Shown here: piece after piece, positions 8,142 through 16,430 of the stretch
Layout of the letters: each line of letters opens with the position of its first letter
Position numbering within the stretch: the first letter of the stretch is position 1
DNA from: VBDM01 sp041496705
GTDB lineage: Bacteria; Pseudomonadota; Gammaproteobacteria; Burkholderiales; SG8-39
Assembly (NCBI GenBank): GCA_041496705.1
Contig: JBGQFD010000010.1
Span: 1 to 53,544, forward strand
Length of the DNA stretch: 53,544 nucleotides
Direction of reading: 5' to 3'
Made by a program: the position numbers and the translations under genes
The notes under the pieces: model-generated
Databases searched by the model: none
The model's input: the letters and a program-made list of their open reading frames with translations, nothing else
What the model was told of the DNA's origin: nothing

Positions 8142-8807
8142 CTAGAACTCAAAACGAACCGGCTGCAGGGCGTTCTTGAGCGGCGCGAGGCAAGTCTCGA
8201 ACAGGTTGACCGCCGGACAGGAGCCCCCGGGCAGGCAGGTCAGCAGCTGCGCCTCCATCACCGGCGGATCGCCCACTACTGCGAACAGGCGCCCACCGGG
8301 TTTCAGTTGAGAAACGAAGGTGCTCGGCAGCACGGGGGTCGAACCGGTCAGGACTATGATGTCGTAAGGTGTATTCGGTCGCCACCCGTGGGCCGCGTCT
8401 CCGAGTTCGGTTGCCACGTTCTCGATTCCGGCCCGCTTCAAATTCCGTTCGGCGAACGCCTTGAGCCGGGGGTTGATTTCCACCGAAAGCACGTGTTGCG
8501 CGCGTGCGGCAAGCAGCGCCGCGAGATAGCCGCTGCCGGTTCCTACCTCGAGCACATTTTCGGTCTTCCTTACGGCCAATTCCTGGAGGATGCGCGCTTC
8601 CAGCTTGGGCTGCATCATTCTTTCGTCCGGACTCGAGTTCTCGAACAGAGGAATTTCGAGATCAGAAAAGGCAAGCGCCCGGTAGGTTTCCGGCACGAAC
8701 GCCTCGCGGCGAATCACGTAGAGAAGATCGAGAACGTCCTGATCAAGCACTTCCCAGGTCCGGATCTGCTGCTCGACCATGTTGAAGCGGGCCTGTTCGA
8801 CGTTCAT
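8142..8807 (-). CDS. pcm: Protein-L-isoaspartate O-methyltransferase-like protein (divergent)
   Basis: A 221-residue SAM-dependent methyltransferase. VLEVGTGSGYLAALLA near residues 85-100 is the SAM-binding motif I; SVEINPRL and YDIIVLTGSTPVLP follow. The N-terminal region (NMVEQQIRTWEVLD) matches the PCMT family. However, the canonical substrate-loop sequence G-x-T-I-S-Q-P is replaced here by RMMQPKLEARIL, so true isoaspartyl repair activity is uncertain. It sits directly before tolC with a 2-base gap. Family call is safe; substrate is not. Confidence 0.8.
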   Translation of the reverse strand: MNVEQARFNMVEQQIRTWEVLDQDVLDLLYVIRREAFVPETYRALAFSDLEIPLFENSSPDERMMQPKLEARILQELAVRKTENVLEVGTGSGYLAALLAARAQHVLSVEINPRLKAFAERNLKRAGIENVATELGDAAHGWRPNTPYDIIVLTGSTPVLPSTFVSQLKPGGRLFAVVGDPPVMEAQLLTCLPGGSCPAVNLFETCLAPLKNALQPVRFEF

Positions 8808-8870
8808 GATGTACTCGTGTGCGAAGGCAGCGATTTTAACATTGTTGAGAAGGGCTTCCGGTGGTAGCCG

Positions 8871-10004
8871 TCAGTCCAGGGTCTCCCTGTATCGGGCAAG
8901 CGCCACCAGACCCGCGGCAAGCAGAAACGCGCCGATCGGCCAAAGACTGGGCAGGACTTCCGGTACTCCATTGCCTTTGAGCAGGATGCCTCGCAGGATT
9001 CTCAGGAAGTGGGTGAGTGGAAGGACCTCGCCAATCCATTGCGCCCAGATCGGCATTCCGCGGAAAGGAAACATGAATCCGGACAGGAGTATCGAAGGCA
9101 AGAAGAAAAAGAAGGCCATCTGCATTGCCTGCAGTTGGTTCTTCGCAAGCGTGGAAAACGTGAAGCCAACTGCCAGATTTGCGGCGATGAATACGATGAG
9201 CGCTATCGAGAGCAGGAGCAAGCTGCCGATCATCGGGACACCGAACAGGAGCTTTGAAGCAAGTAGGATGATCGTTACCTGCAGGTAGCCTACGATGATG
9301 TAGGGGACGATTTTTCCCGTCATCACCTCGATGGGGCGTACCGGTGTTGCCAGCAGGTTTTCCATGGTGCCGCGTTCGCGTTCGCGCGTCATGGCGAGCG
9401 ATGTCATGATGACCATCGTCATGGTGAGTATCGTGCCGACCAGTCCCGGGACAATGTTGTACTGGGTGATACCCTCGGGGTTGTAGCGCCGCTGTACCCG
9501 CATCTCGAAGGGAGCCGGTCCCTGAACCAGAACTGCGAGCGGCCCGGTCAGGTCGTGGTTGAGGGCGGTCTGGTTGAGCACTGCCAGCGCCGCGAGTGCG
9601 TTGCCCGTTGCCGCGGGATCGGTTGCGTCCGCTTCCACCAGCAGTACGGGACGATCGCCGCGCTGCAGTGCCCTGGAGAAATTCTCCGGAAACGTGACGA
9701 AGAACTGCACGACCCCCAGTTGCAGGAGCCGCTCGCCCTCGGCCGCAGTGGCGACCGATTGATTCACACGGAAATAGCCGGTGTTTTCCATCGCCCTCAC
9801 GAAACTGCGGGAGAACACGCTGTTGTCCGCGCTGAGTACCGCCGTGGGAAGCGCCTTGGGATCAGCATTGATGGCAAAGCCGAACAGGATCAGCTGCAAG
9901 ATCGGTATGCCCACTATCATGGCGAACGTCAGGCGATCGCGCCGCATTTGCATGAACTCTTTCGACATCACGGCGACAAAACGCGCCCAGGAAAAAATAC
10001 TCAT
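8871..10004 (-). CDS. ABC-2 type transport permease (YhhJ/YbhR-like)
   Basis: A 377-residue inner-membrane permease. One N-terminal membrane helix (FAMIVGIPILQLILFGFAI) is followed by a large periplasmic domain (about residues 45-175) and then five C-terminal helices, including the region after RERERGTMENLLATP, the hallmark of ABC-2 transporters. The ATG at 10004-10002 overlaps the ATPase stop as ATGA. With the ATPase and the HlyD-like lipoprotein upstream it forms a drug or toxic-compound exporter; the substrate is unknown. Confidence 0.88.
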   Translation of the reverse strand: MSIFSWARFVAVMSKEFMQMRRDRLTFAMIVGIPILQLILFGFAINADPKALPTAVLSADNSVFSRSFVRAMENTGYFRVNQSVATAAEGERLLQLGVVQFFVTFPENFSRALQRGDRPVLLVEADATDPAATGNALAALAVLNQTALNHDLTGPLAVLVQGPAPFEMRVQRRYNPEGITQYNIVPGLVGTILTMTMVIMTSLAMTRERERGTMENLLATPVRPIEVMTGKIVPYIIVGYLQVTIILLASKLLFGVPMIGSLLLLSIALIVFIAANLAVGFTFSTLAKNQLQAMQMAFFFFLPSILLSGFMFPFRGMPIWAQWIGEVLPLTHFLRILRGILLKGNGVPEVLPSLWPIGAFLLAAGLVALARYRETLD

Positions 10005-10939
10005 TGGAGATTTTCCGGTGCTAGCTGCATGAGACGGATGAATGCATCTTCCAGACTGGACGCGACGCGACGCCATTCGAGATCGGTCCTGTTCCGGTGC
10101 CTGGCGATCGCTCTCTCGAGCCTAGCGGCATCGGTGCCGCTGACGTGCAGGGTCGCGCCGAAAGGGACCACCATGTCGATTCCCGGCGAGTCGCGCAATT
10201 CTCTAGCTAGCGTAGTGATCCCGTGGCCGCTCACCTGCCAGGTAGATAGGCCCGACTGGCGGGCGATTTCATCGGCGGTTCCCTGCGCGAGCAGCCGACC
10301 GTACGCGATGTAAGCAAGTCGATGGCAGCGTTCCGCCTCGTCCATGTAGTGCGTACTCACCAGGACCGTGAGCCCGTGCGCGGCGAGCTCGTGTATTTGA
10401 TCCCAGAATTCCCGGCGCGCTTTGGGGTCCACACCCGCGGTGGGCTCATCCAGAAGCAGCAGCTCAGGACGATGAATCAGACATGCCGCGAGCGCGAGTC
10501 GCTGCTTCCAGCCGCCTGACAGTGTCCCGGCGAGCTGACCCGGGCGCGAACTCAGCCCGAGGCTCGCTAGCGCATCGGAGACAGCCCGCTTGCGCTGGGG
10601 CACCGCATAAACGCGTGCGATGAAGTCTAGATTCTCCTCTATGGAGAGTTCTTCGTACAGAGAGAAGCGCTGGGTCATGTAGCCGACGCGCCGCTTGATC
10701 GCGGCCTGCTCTCGGCGCAAGTCGAATCCCAGGCAGGTTCCGCCGCCTGTTTCGGGCGTGAGCAGTCCACACAGCAGGCGGATCGTGGTGGTCTTACCGC
10801 TGCCGTTCGGTCCGAGAAAGCCGTAGATAGTGCCGCGCGGCACCGAGATGGCAAAGTCGTCCACGACGCGCTTCCCGGCAAAGCTTTTCGAAAGACCCCT
10901 TACGTCTATCGCCAGAGATTGCGCAGCGCTGCCCGTCAT
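10001..10939 (-). CDS. ABC transporter ATP-binding protein of the efflux operon
   Basis: A 312-residue ABC ATPase. Walker A is GPNGSGKTTT (near residues 43-52), the signature is LSGGWKQRLALAA, Walker B is LLLLDEPTAGVDPKA, and the switch His lies in LVSTHYMDEAE. The C-terminal 80 residues form the extension usual in ABC-2 drug exporters. Its start overlaps the HlyD-like gene stop (ATGA) and its stop overlaps the permease start. It energises export through the permease. Confidence 0.92.
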   Translation of the reverse strand: MTGSAAQSLAIDVRGLSKSFAGKRVVDDFAISVPRGTIYGFLGPNGSGKTTTIRLLCGLLTPETGGGTCLGFDLRREQAAIKRRVGYMTQRFSLYEELSIEENLDFIARVYAVPQRKRAVSDALASLGLSSRPGQLAGTLSGGWKQRLALAACLIHRPELLLLDEPTAGVDPKARREFWDQIHELAAHGLTVLVSTHYMDEAERCHRLAYIAYGRLLAQGTADEIARQSGLSTWQVSGHGITTLARELRDSPGIDMVVPFGATLHVSGTDAARLERAIARHRNRTDLEWRRVASSLEDAFIRLMQLAPENLQ

Positions 10940-11880
10940 TGCAGCCTCACTTCAACCGGTTGGCCGGGGTGCAGCTTCGTCGCGTGCGCCGGCGCCGGGC
11001 GTGCTTCGACCAGAAACACGAGCTTGGCCCGGTTCTCCCTGCTATAGATGACCGGGGGGGTGTACTCGGCCTGGGGCGCGATATAAGTGACAGGCCCTGG
11101 CACCGGTTCACCGCAGCCGTCGCACAGAACGCCGACCTGTTGTCCCAATCTTATGGAACCCAGCATTCTCTCCGGAACGAAGAATCGGACCTTGATATTG
11201 GCAGGCGGAAGGAGGGTGACGACCGGGGAACCGGCGGGAACCCATTCTCCCTGGACATACAGAGTGTCGGTGACCCGCCCGTCTTGCGGAGCCCGCAACG
11301 ATTTCTGCGTCAATCTCCACTCGGCTTGGGCGAGCGCCTCGCGTGTGGCCCTGCTGGCGGCCTGCGCCGCCCGAATCTCGTCGGGCCGGGCCGATAAGCC
11401 CGCCGCCGCCAGCTGCGCTTGCAATTCTGTCACCCGGGCGCGATCGCGGTCGCGCGCCGATCGGGCGGCGTCCGCCGCTTCCCTTGAAACGAAGCGCTCG
11501 CGCACCAGTGCTTCCTGCCGTGCCAGATTGCCCTCTGAAAGGGACAGGCTGGCCTCTGCTTGCGCGAGCTGGGCGCGGATGGCATCGATCTCCTCGGGGC
11601 GTTTTCCTGTGAGCAGGTTTCGGTGCTGCGCTTCGGCTTGGCGGAGTTGGTCTTCGGCTTGGCGAAGCGCTGCGGTTTCGTTGTCCTGCTCGAGCGCGAA
11701 CAAGGGATCGCCCCGCTTGACTGTGGCGCCGCGCGCCACGAGAAGGCTTGCCAGCTGCCCGGAGATCGGGGATGCAACACGCAGGTATTCCCCTTCGACG
11801 TAGCCCTGAAATACCGTGCTGGTTTGGTCGGCGCAGCCTGCGAATGCCGATGCAAGCAGGAGCGTAGGGATGCGTTTCAT
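10936..11880 (-). CDS. HlyD/YbhG-like membrane-fusion lipoprotein
   Basis: A 314-residue periplasmic adaptor. The N-terminus MKRIPTLLLASAFAGCADQ has a lipobox-like AGC, suggesting an inner-membrane lipoprotein. A biotinyl-lipoyl-like half (VASPISGQLASLLVARGATV) is split by a long coiled-coil hairpin (about residues 70-200, rich in Ala/Gln/Arg/Glu) from the second half (LRAPQDGRVTDTLYVQGEWV). This is the YbhG arrangement. The chosen ATG at 11880 overlaps the tetR stop (ATGA); an upstream in-frame extension would lie inside tetR. It probably docks the ABC-2 pair to TolC. Confidence 0.87.
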   Translation of the reverse strand: MKRIPTLLLASAFAGCADQTSTVFQGYVEGEYLRVASPISGQLASLLVARGATVKRGDPLFALEQDNETAALRQAEDQLRQAEAQHRNLLTGKRPEEIDAIRAQLAQAEASLSLSEGNLARQEALVRERFVSREAADAARSARDRDRARVTELQAQLAAAGLSARPDEIRAAQAASRATREALAQAEWRLTQKSLRAPQDGRVTDTLYVQGEWVPAGSPVVTLLPPANIKVRFFVPERMLGSIRLGQQVGVLCDGCGEPVPGPVTYIAPQAEYTPPVIYSRENRAKLVFLVEARPAPAHATKLHPGQPVEVRLQ

Positions 11881-12539
11881 GGTAACCGGTCCAGTGAAGC
11901 GGGCCTTTGCAAACCGTCGAGCACGAGCGTCAGGTAGCTGTCGAAATAGCGTTCGGCGCGGAGCGGCTCGTTCTCGAAGCTTCGGAACGAATGCTGCCAC
12001 AGCATCATTAACAGGACGGGCCCCATCATCGCACGTGCTGTGGGCTCAGCATCGATCGCGCGAAACTCTCCCTGCTGCATACCGCGCCTCAAGATTCCCT
12101 GCATTACCGCTAGCCCGCGGCAGATCACTTCCTCGTAGTAGAACCGCGCCAGCTCCGGAAAATTGCCCGACTCTGCGATGATCAGCTTAGGTATCCCCGA
12201 CAACAGCGTGTCACCCACGTTGCTCCAGATTCCCTTCACCACCGATCTCAGCAATTCACTTGCGCTGCCTCTGAATTGCCCGACCAAGCCTTCCGCTTTC
12301 TCGATGACCGGCAAGATTCCGCTGCGCACCACCGCTTTGAACAACTCTTCCTTGTTATCGAAATAGAGGTAGAGGGTTCCCTTGCTCACTCCTGCGCGGG
12401 AGGCCACGTCTTCCAGACGAGTTGCCGCGAACCCGCGCTCGACGAAAAGCTCTAGCGCTGCCTCGAGAAGCTCGTTCGGCCGGGACTCCTTGCGTCGGGT
12501 ACGGCGTAGGCCGGGCCTGGTTTTCTCGCTCGAACTCAT
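11877..12539 (-). CDS. TetR/AcrR-family repressor of the efflux operon
   Basis: A 220-residue regulator. After a basic N-terminal tail, the HTH lies at about residues 22-65: LLEAALELFVERGFAATRLE and VASRAGVSKGTLYLYFDNKEEL, the standard TetR signature. The C-terminal helical domain would bind an inducer. It is the first gene of the operon, so it should control its own transcription with the exporter. A perfect inverted repeat starts 8 bases upstream of its ATG. No strong Shine-Dalgarno is visible before the ATG. Confidence 0.9.
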   Translation of the reverse strand: MSSSEKTRPGLRRTRRKESRPNELLEAALELFVERGFAATRLEDVASRAGVSKGTLYLYFDNKEELFKAVVRSGILPVIEKAEGLVGQFRGSASELLRSVVKGIWSNVGDTLLSGIPKLIIAESGNFPELARFYYEEVICRGLAVMQGILRRGMQQGEFRAIDAEPTARAMMGPVLLMMLWQHSFRSFENEPLRAERYFDSYLTLVLDGLQRPASLDRLP

Positions 12540-12546
12540 GGGCCAC

Positions 12547-12570
12547 TAATGACTGACTGGATAGTCATTA
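12547..12570 (-). promoter_or_regulatory. Candidate TetR operator
   Basis: A perfect 8-bp inverted repeat, TAATGACT (12547-12554) and AGTCATTA (12563-12570), with an 8-base spacer GACTGGAT. It lies directly upstream of the tetR start, where an autorepressor would act. The TGACTGACTGG-like core resembles operators of AcrR/TetR efflux repressors. Binding is inferred. Confidence 0.6.
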
Positions 12571-12916
12571 AAATACTGGTAACATTGAAAGTCAAATTCA
12601 ACTAAAGAACTGCAGCGCGAGGCTTAGACCTAGACCGATGGGATCCGGGGATGGTCAGCCCAGAGCTCAGCCGCGCTCGGTGTCAATGATCGCTCGAGGC
12701 GAACGCGGTTGTGGCAGCGCACCCTGGTGGCCAAATGCAGTCATCAGCGCATACCAACCCGCTGCCGCACCCACTCGTGATTCGGGCCGGGCTCCCGATC
12801 AAACAGGTACACTTGAAGCGCACCTAGTGATGACTCACAATAGCCTGCGGTGACAACAACCTATCGACACGGGGTGACCTAAGGGCAGCCCCCGACGACG
12901 GGACCTGATTCCTTCC
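12571..12916. other. Divergent intergenic region between tetR and the STAS gene
   Basis: 346 bases without a recognisable gene or RNA on either strand. It must hold promoters for the minus-strand efflux operon and the plus-strand STAS operon. A weak sigma70-like pair, TTGAAG at 12813-12818 and CACAAT at 12836-12841 with a 17-base spacer, faces the STAS gene. Nothing else stands out. Confidence 0.35.
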
Positions 12917-13300
12917 ATGCACATATCCCAGGAACGCTATGCTGATGCTCTGGTTCTTGCTCTTGCCGGGCGCATCGACAATAGCACCACCGAAGGCCTC
13001 AAGACAGGGCTGGATTCCTACGTTGCTGCCTGTCGATCTGAGGGCGACAGGCTGATACTGGACTTTTCCAGGGTCGAATACATCAGCAGTGTCGGCTTAC
13101 GTGTCCTGATGCTCGCGGCCAAGCAATCTCGGGAACAGGGTGGAACGATAGTCGTAGCGGCCATGCAGCCGGTGGTCCGTGAGATATTTGAGATCAGCCG
13201 TTTCAACCTCGTTTTTGAATGCTTTGGATCCGTACGAGAGGCCCTTGCCAAGCTTTCCCCGGCGGGTCTCGTCGCCTACGATGCGAAGCGCGGTGAGTGA
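12917..13300 (+). CDS. STAS-domain anti-sigma factor antagonist (RsbV-like)
   Basis: A single-domain STAS protein of 127 residues. ALAGRIDNSTTEGLKTGL begins the domain and LILDFSRVEYISSVGLRVLM holds the site where partner-switching antagonists are phosphorylated; Ser58 (of Ser57-Ser58) aligns with the phospho-serine, although the usual preceding Asp is Ser here. In known systems the dephosphorylated antagonist binds the anti-sigma kinase and frees its partner. The gene heads an operon with a metallo-hydrolase and the CHASE2 phosphatase; its TGA overlaps the next GTG start. An RsbW-like ATPase lies 4 kb away in the same cluster. Confidence 0.88.
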   Translation: MHISQERYADALVLALAGRIDNSTTEGLKTGLDSYVAACRSEGDRLILDFSRVEYISSVGLRVLMLAAKQSREQGGTIVVAAMQPVVREIFEISRFNLVFECFGSVREALAKLSPAGLVAYDAKRGE

Positions 13301-14271
13301 CCGTGGCCGGGCTGCGGGTGACGTTCTGGGGAACACGAGGTTCAATTCCAGTCGCCCTCGATTCGGCATCGATCCGCGACAGGCTCGCTAAGGCCATTGT
13401 CGCTGCAGCAGGCAGGAGCCTGGACACGCACGACAAGGCTCGCGCGTGGGTCGACAACGAACTTGACTTTGCGGTCTCACACACCTTCGGCGGCAATTCT
13501 GCATGCATTCAGCTAGACGGAGGTGGCAAGGAATACGTTCTGTGCGATCTAGGCAGTGGCGTCCGGGTTTTCGGACACCACGTTCTGGCCCGGCACGGCC
13601 CGGCACATTCCAGTGTGTACCACGTGTTCATGTCGCACCTGCACTGGGATCACATCATGGGATTCCCATTCTTTGCGCCAGCATACGTTCCCGGCAATAC
13701 CATTCGGATCTACGGATGCCACGCGGAGCTTGAAAGCGCGTTGCGCCGACAGCAGGACGCCCCATTTTTTCCGGTACCGTTTCACCGTCTCGGCGCTACC
13801 ATCGAGTTTCAGGTGCTGCAGCCTGGGCGCAGCTATGACATTGCCGGCTGGAGCGTCACTGCAAAATTGCAGGCCCACTCCGGAGATTCCTACGGATACC
13901 GATTCGTGCGGGACGACAAAGTCATCGTGTATACCACCGACTCCGAGCACCGGCTGGATGATCAGGTTGCCGTGGAGGGTGCAGCAACCTTTTTCGCCGA
14001 CGCGGACTTGGTCATTTTCGACGCGATGTACTCTCTTGCCGAGGCCGTTTCCGTGAAGGAAGACTGGGGGCATTCAAGCAACGTGGTTGGCGTTGAGCTT
14101 TGTCAGCTTGCCGGCGCCAAGCATCTGGTCCTCTTCCATCACGAGCCCGCAAACAACGACGAGAGAATCGCTCAAGTCTGGCGGGAGACGGTCCGCTACG
14201 AGGAAATCTCACGAAGCGGCGCCCCGTTGCGAATTTCGGTCGCGTACGACGGCTTGGAGATCGAAGTCTGA
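13297..14271 (+). CDS. Metallo-beta-lactamase-fold hydrolase
   Basis: A 324-residue protein starting at a GTG that overlaps the STAS stop (GTGA); a second GTG two codons later is also possible. VTFWGTRGSIPV at the N-terminus and FGGNSACIQL near residue 70 are typical of the RNase Z/PhnP-like branch of the fold. HLHWDH (H114, H116, D118, H119) is the metal-binding H-x-H-x-D-H motif. AHSGDSYGYRF, TDSEH and a C-terminal VLFHHEP supply the other ligand regions. Relatives include cyclic-nucleotide phosphodiesterases and phosphoesterases. The substrate is unknown; its place between antagonist and phosphatase suggests a signalling role, which is inference. Confidence 0.82.
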   Translation: MTVAGLRVTFWGTRGSIPVALDSASIRDRLAKAIVAAAGRSLDTHDKARAWVDNELDFAVSHTFGGNSACIQLDGGGKEYVLCDLGSGVRVFGHHVLARHGPAHSSVYHVFMSHLHWDHIMGFPFFAPAYVPGNTIRIYGCHAELESALRRQQDAPFFPVPFHRLGATIEFQVLQPGRSYDIAGWSVTAKLQAHSGDSYGYRFVRDDKVIVYTTDSEHRLDDQVAVEGAATFFADADLVIFDAMYSLAEAVSVKEDWGHSSNVVGVELCQLAGAKHLVLFHHEPANNDERIAQVWRETVRYEEISRSGAPLRISVAYDGLEIEV

Positions 14272-14285
14272 CGAGCCCAATAGCG

Positions 14286-16430
14286 TTGCGATCTGCCGGC
14301 TCGGAACCGGACCCCGGCGCAGATACCTCGGGCGGGAACGGTCGCCAGCGGAGTTCATTCAGATTGCGCGGTGTCAGGGCTGGGCTGCTGCTGCTCGTCT
14401 TGCTGGTGCCACCGGTCGCCTGGCAGGACATGCCAGTTATCGGGGCGGTGCGCCTGGCCTGGCTGGATACGTACCAGCTCATTCTTCCTCGAGAGCGGCG
14501 TTCCGCGCCGACGGTGATAGTCGCAATCGACGAAGCGAGTTTGAATCGGTTTGGGCAGTGGCCCTGGCCCCGCAATCTAGTGGCACGCCTGATCGATCAG
14601 CTTCGTACAGCCAACCCTGCGGCAATCGGCATCGACATCCTTTTTGCAGAGCCTGATCGTCTGTCCGCCGACAGGCTCGCATCGCTTCTGGACCCGTTCG
14701 ATCCGCGGTTTGCCGAACGCTCGACGAGGGCATCGCAAAACGATCTCGTTCTCGCAGCCTCAATCAGGGCTGCACCAGTCGTGCTTGGGATTGCGGGCAT
14801 CGACGTGGGCATCAGTTCCGAATCCGCACCGTTCACGCCGTCGCTTCGACAGGGGGCTGACGCAAGTACGTCGATGCTTCGCTATTCTTCGGCCCTTCGC
14901 AGTTTGGCAGAAATTGACTCAGCAGCACGGGGCCACGGACTCTTGAGCGCCGAAACGGAAGCGGGTGTTGTCCGGCGAGTTCCCATGGTGGCCTTGATTG
15001 GCACAAATCCGGTGCTGCCGTTGAGCCTTGAGATGCTGCGGGTGGCGAGCGGCGAGCCGTATTTCGCCGTACGCGGGAACGCAGCCGGCCTCGAATCGGT
15101 CGCCATCGGCAATCTCGATGTGCCAATCCAGAATGATGGACGTTTGTGGGTTCACTACACCCCTCACGACGCAAATCGCTTTGTGTCAGCGGCGGATGTG
15201 CTGACCGGGGATGCGGACACATCGCAGTTCGATAGTAAGCTCGTCCTCCTGGGTGTTACCGGGCTCGGACTGATCGACTACCAGACGACTCCCCTTGGGG
15301 AGCGCATGCCGGGAATCGAAATTCACGCTCAGGTGCTTGAGAACATCTTCGACGGGGAGCTGCTCGCGCGTCCGCGCTGGGCGCCCTGGGCAGAGGGAGT
15401 TGCGTTTTTGCTGCTGGGCGTTGTGGTCATTTATTCTGTCCAGCGGGTTTCGCCGGTGCGTTCAATATTGTCGCTCGCTCTCCTGCTCGTCGCTCTTGGC
15501 GCACTGGGTCTTGCCGCCTACTGGAGTGCCGGGCTCCTCGTGGATGCTTCCGTTCCGGGTACAGGGCTCCTGCTTCTGTTCGCGGCCATGCTCGCCGAGA
15601 CCTTGTCGGAGGCAAATGCGCAACGTCTGCTTCTGCAGGCGAGGTTGCAACGCGAGCGCGAAAGCGCAGCGCGCCTTGCCGGAGAACTCGATGCTGCCCG
15701 GCGCATCCAGATCGGCATATTGCCGCGCTCTGACACGGCATTTCCCGGTGAGAGGCGCTTCGAAATATCGGCTTCCATGGAACCCGCGCGCGAGGTGGGC
15801 GGGGATCTTTACGATTTCTTCATGCTTGACCAGGACCGCTTGTTTTTCATGGTCGGGGACGTTTCCGGAAAGGGGCTGCTAGCCAGCATTTTTATGGCTG
15901 TGAGCAAAGCGCTGTGCAAGAGTGCGGCTTTGCGTCGGGGCCAGCAGGTGGGTGAACTGCTTCGTGAGGCTGGCGGAGAGATTGCGCGCGAGAATCCGGA
16001 GTCCTTGTTCGTTACGGTATTTGCGGGCATCCTCGATGCGCGCACCGGCCGTATCGAGTATTGCGGTGCCGGGCATGAACCGCCGTTCGTCATATCTCCG
16101 GAAGGGCAAGTTTCGCGATTTGGCCCGAGCGATGGACCGCCCTTATGCGTACTCGATGGATTTCCCTACACCGCCGCCGAATATCGTATGGAACCCGGAA
16201 CTACCCTGTGCTTGGTTTCCGATGGAGTTACGGAGGCGGTGAATGCATCAGGCGAGCTCTATGGGGCGAACCGGCTGCGTAGCTCCATAGAGCGCGCCCG
16301 GGGCGCCAAAAGTGCAGTCGCACTTGTCGGCGCAATCCGGACTGACGTGACGACTTTCGTGGCGGGGGCGGATCCCGCAGACGACATCACGCTCTTGGTA
16401 TTGCGCTGGAATGCGCCTAGCGCACGCTGA
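14286..16430 (+). CDS. CHASE2-domain membrane sensor with SpoIIE/PP2C serine phosphatase
   Basis: About 714 residues. A membrane helix (GLLLLVLLVPPVAW) leads into a periplasmic CHASE2 domain (about residues 50-345, with VIVAIDEASLNRFGQWPWPR and GIDILFAEPDR), then three closely spaced helices (about 360-440), a coiled coil and a SpoIIE phosphatase. Metal-binding residues are present: GGDLYDF (Asp507), GDVSGKG (Asp525), SDGVTEA and DDITLLVL. Such phosphatases dephosphorylate STAS antagonists like the one at the head of this operon. The start is uncertain: the frame has no ATG or GTG before the first helix, so I chose TTG at 14286, 14 bases after the previous stop; a TTG just before the helix is an alternative. 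The end overlaps the convergent OmpA-like gene by 14 bases. Confidence 0.85.
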   Translation: MRSAGSEPDPGADTSGGNGRQRSSFRLRGVRAGLLLLVLLVPPVAWQDMPVIGAVRLAWLDTYQLILPRERRSAPTVIVAIDEASLNRFGQWPWPRNLVARLIDQLRTANPAAIGIDILFAEPDRLSADRLASLLDPFDPRFAERSTRASQNDLVLAASIRAAPVVLGIAGIDVGISSESAPFTPSLRQGADASTSMLRYSSALRSLAEIDSAARGHGLLSAETEAGVVRRVPMVALIGTNPVLPLSLEMLRVASGEPYFAVRGNAAGLESVAIGNLDVPIQNDGRLWVHYTPHDANRFVSAADVLTGDADTSQFDSKLVLLGVTGLGLIDYQTTPLGERMPGIEIHAQVLENIFDGELLARPRWAPWAEGVAFLLLGVVVIYSVQRVSPVRSILSLALLLVALGALGLAAYWSAGLLVDASVPGTGLLLLFAAMLAETLSEANAQRLLLQARLQRERESAARLAGELDAARRIQIGILPRSDTAFPGERRFEISASMEPAREVGGDLYDFFMLDQDRLFFMVGDVSGKGLLASIFMAVSKALCKSAALRRGQQVGELLREAGGEIARENPESLFVTVFAGILDARTGRIEYCGAGHEPPFVISPEGQVSRFGPSDGPPLCVLDGFPYTAAEYRMEPGTTLCLVSDGVTEAVNASGELYGANRLRSSIERARGAKSAVALVGAIRTDVTTFVAGADPADDITLLVLRWNAPSAR

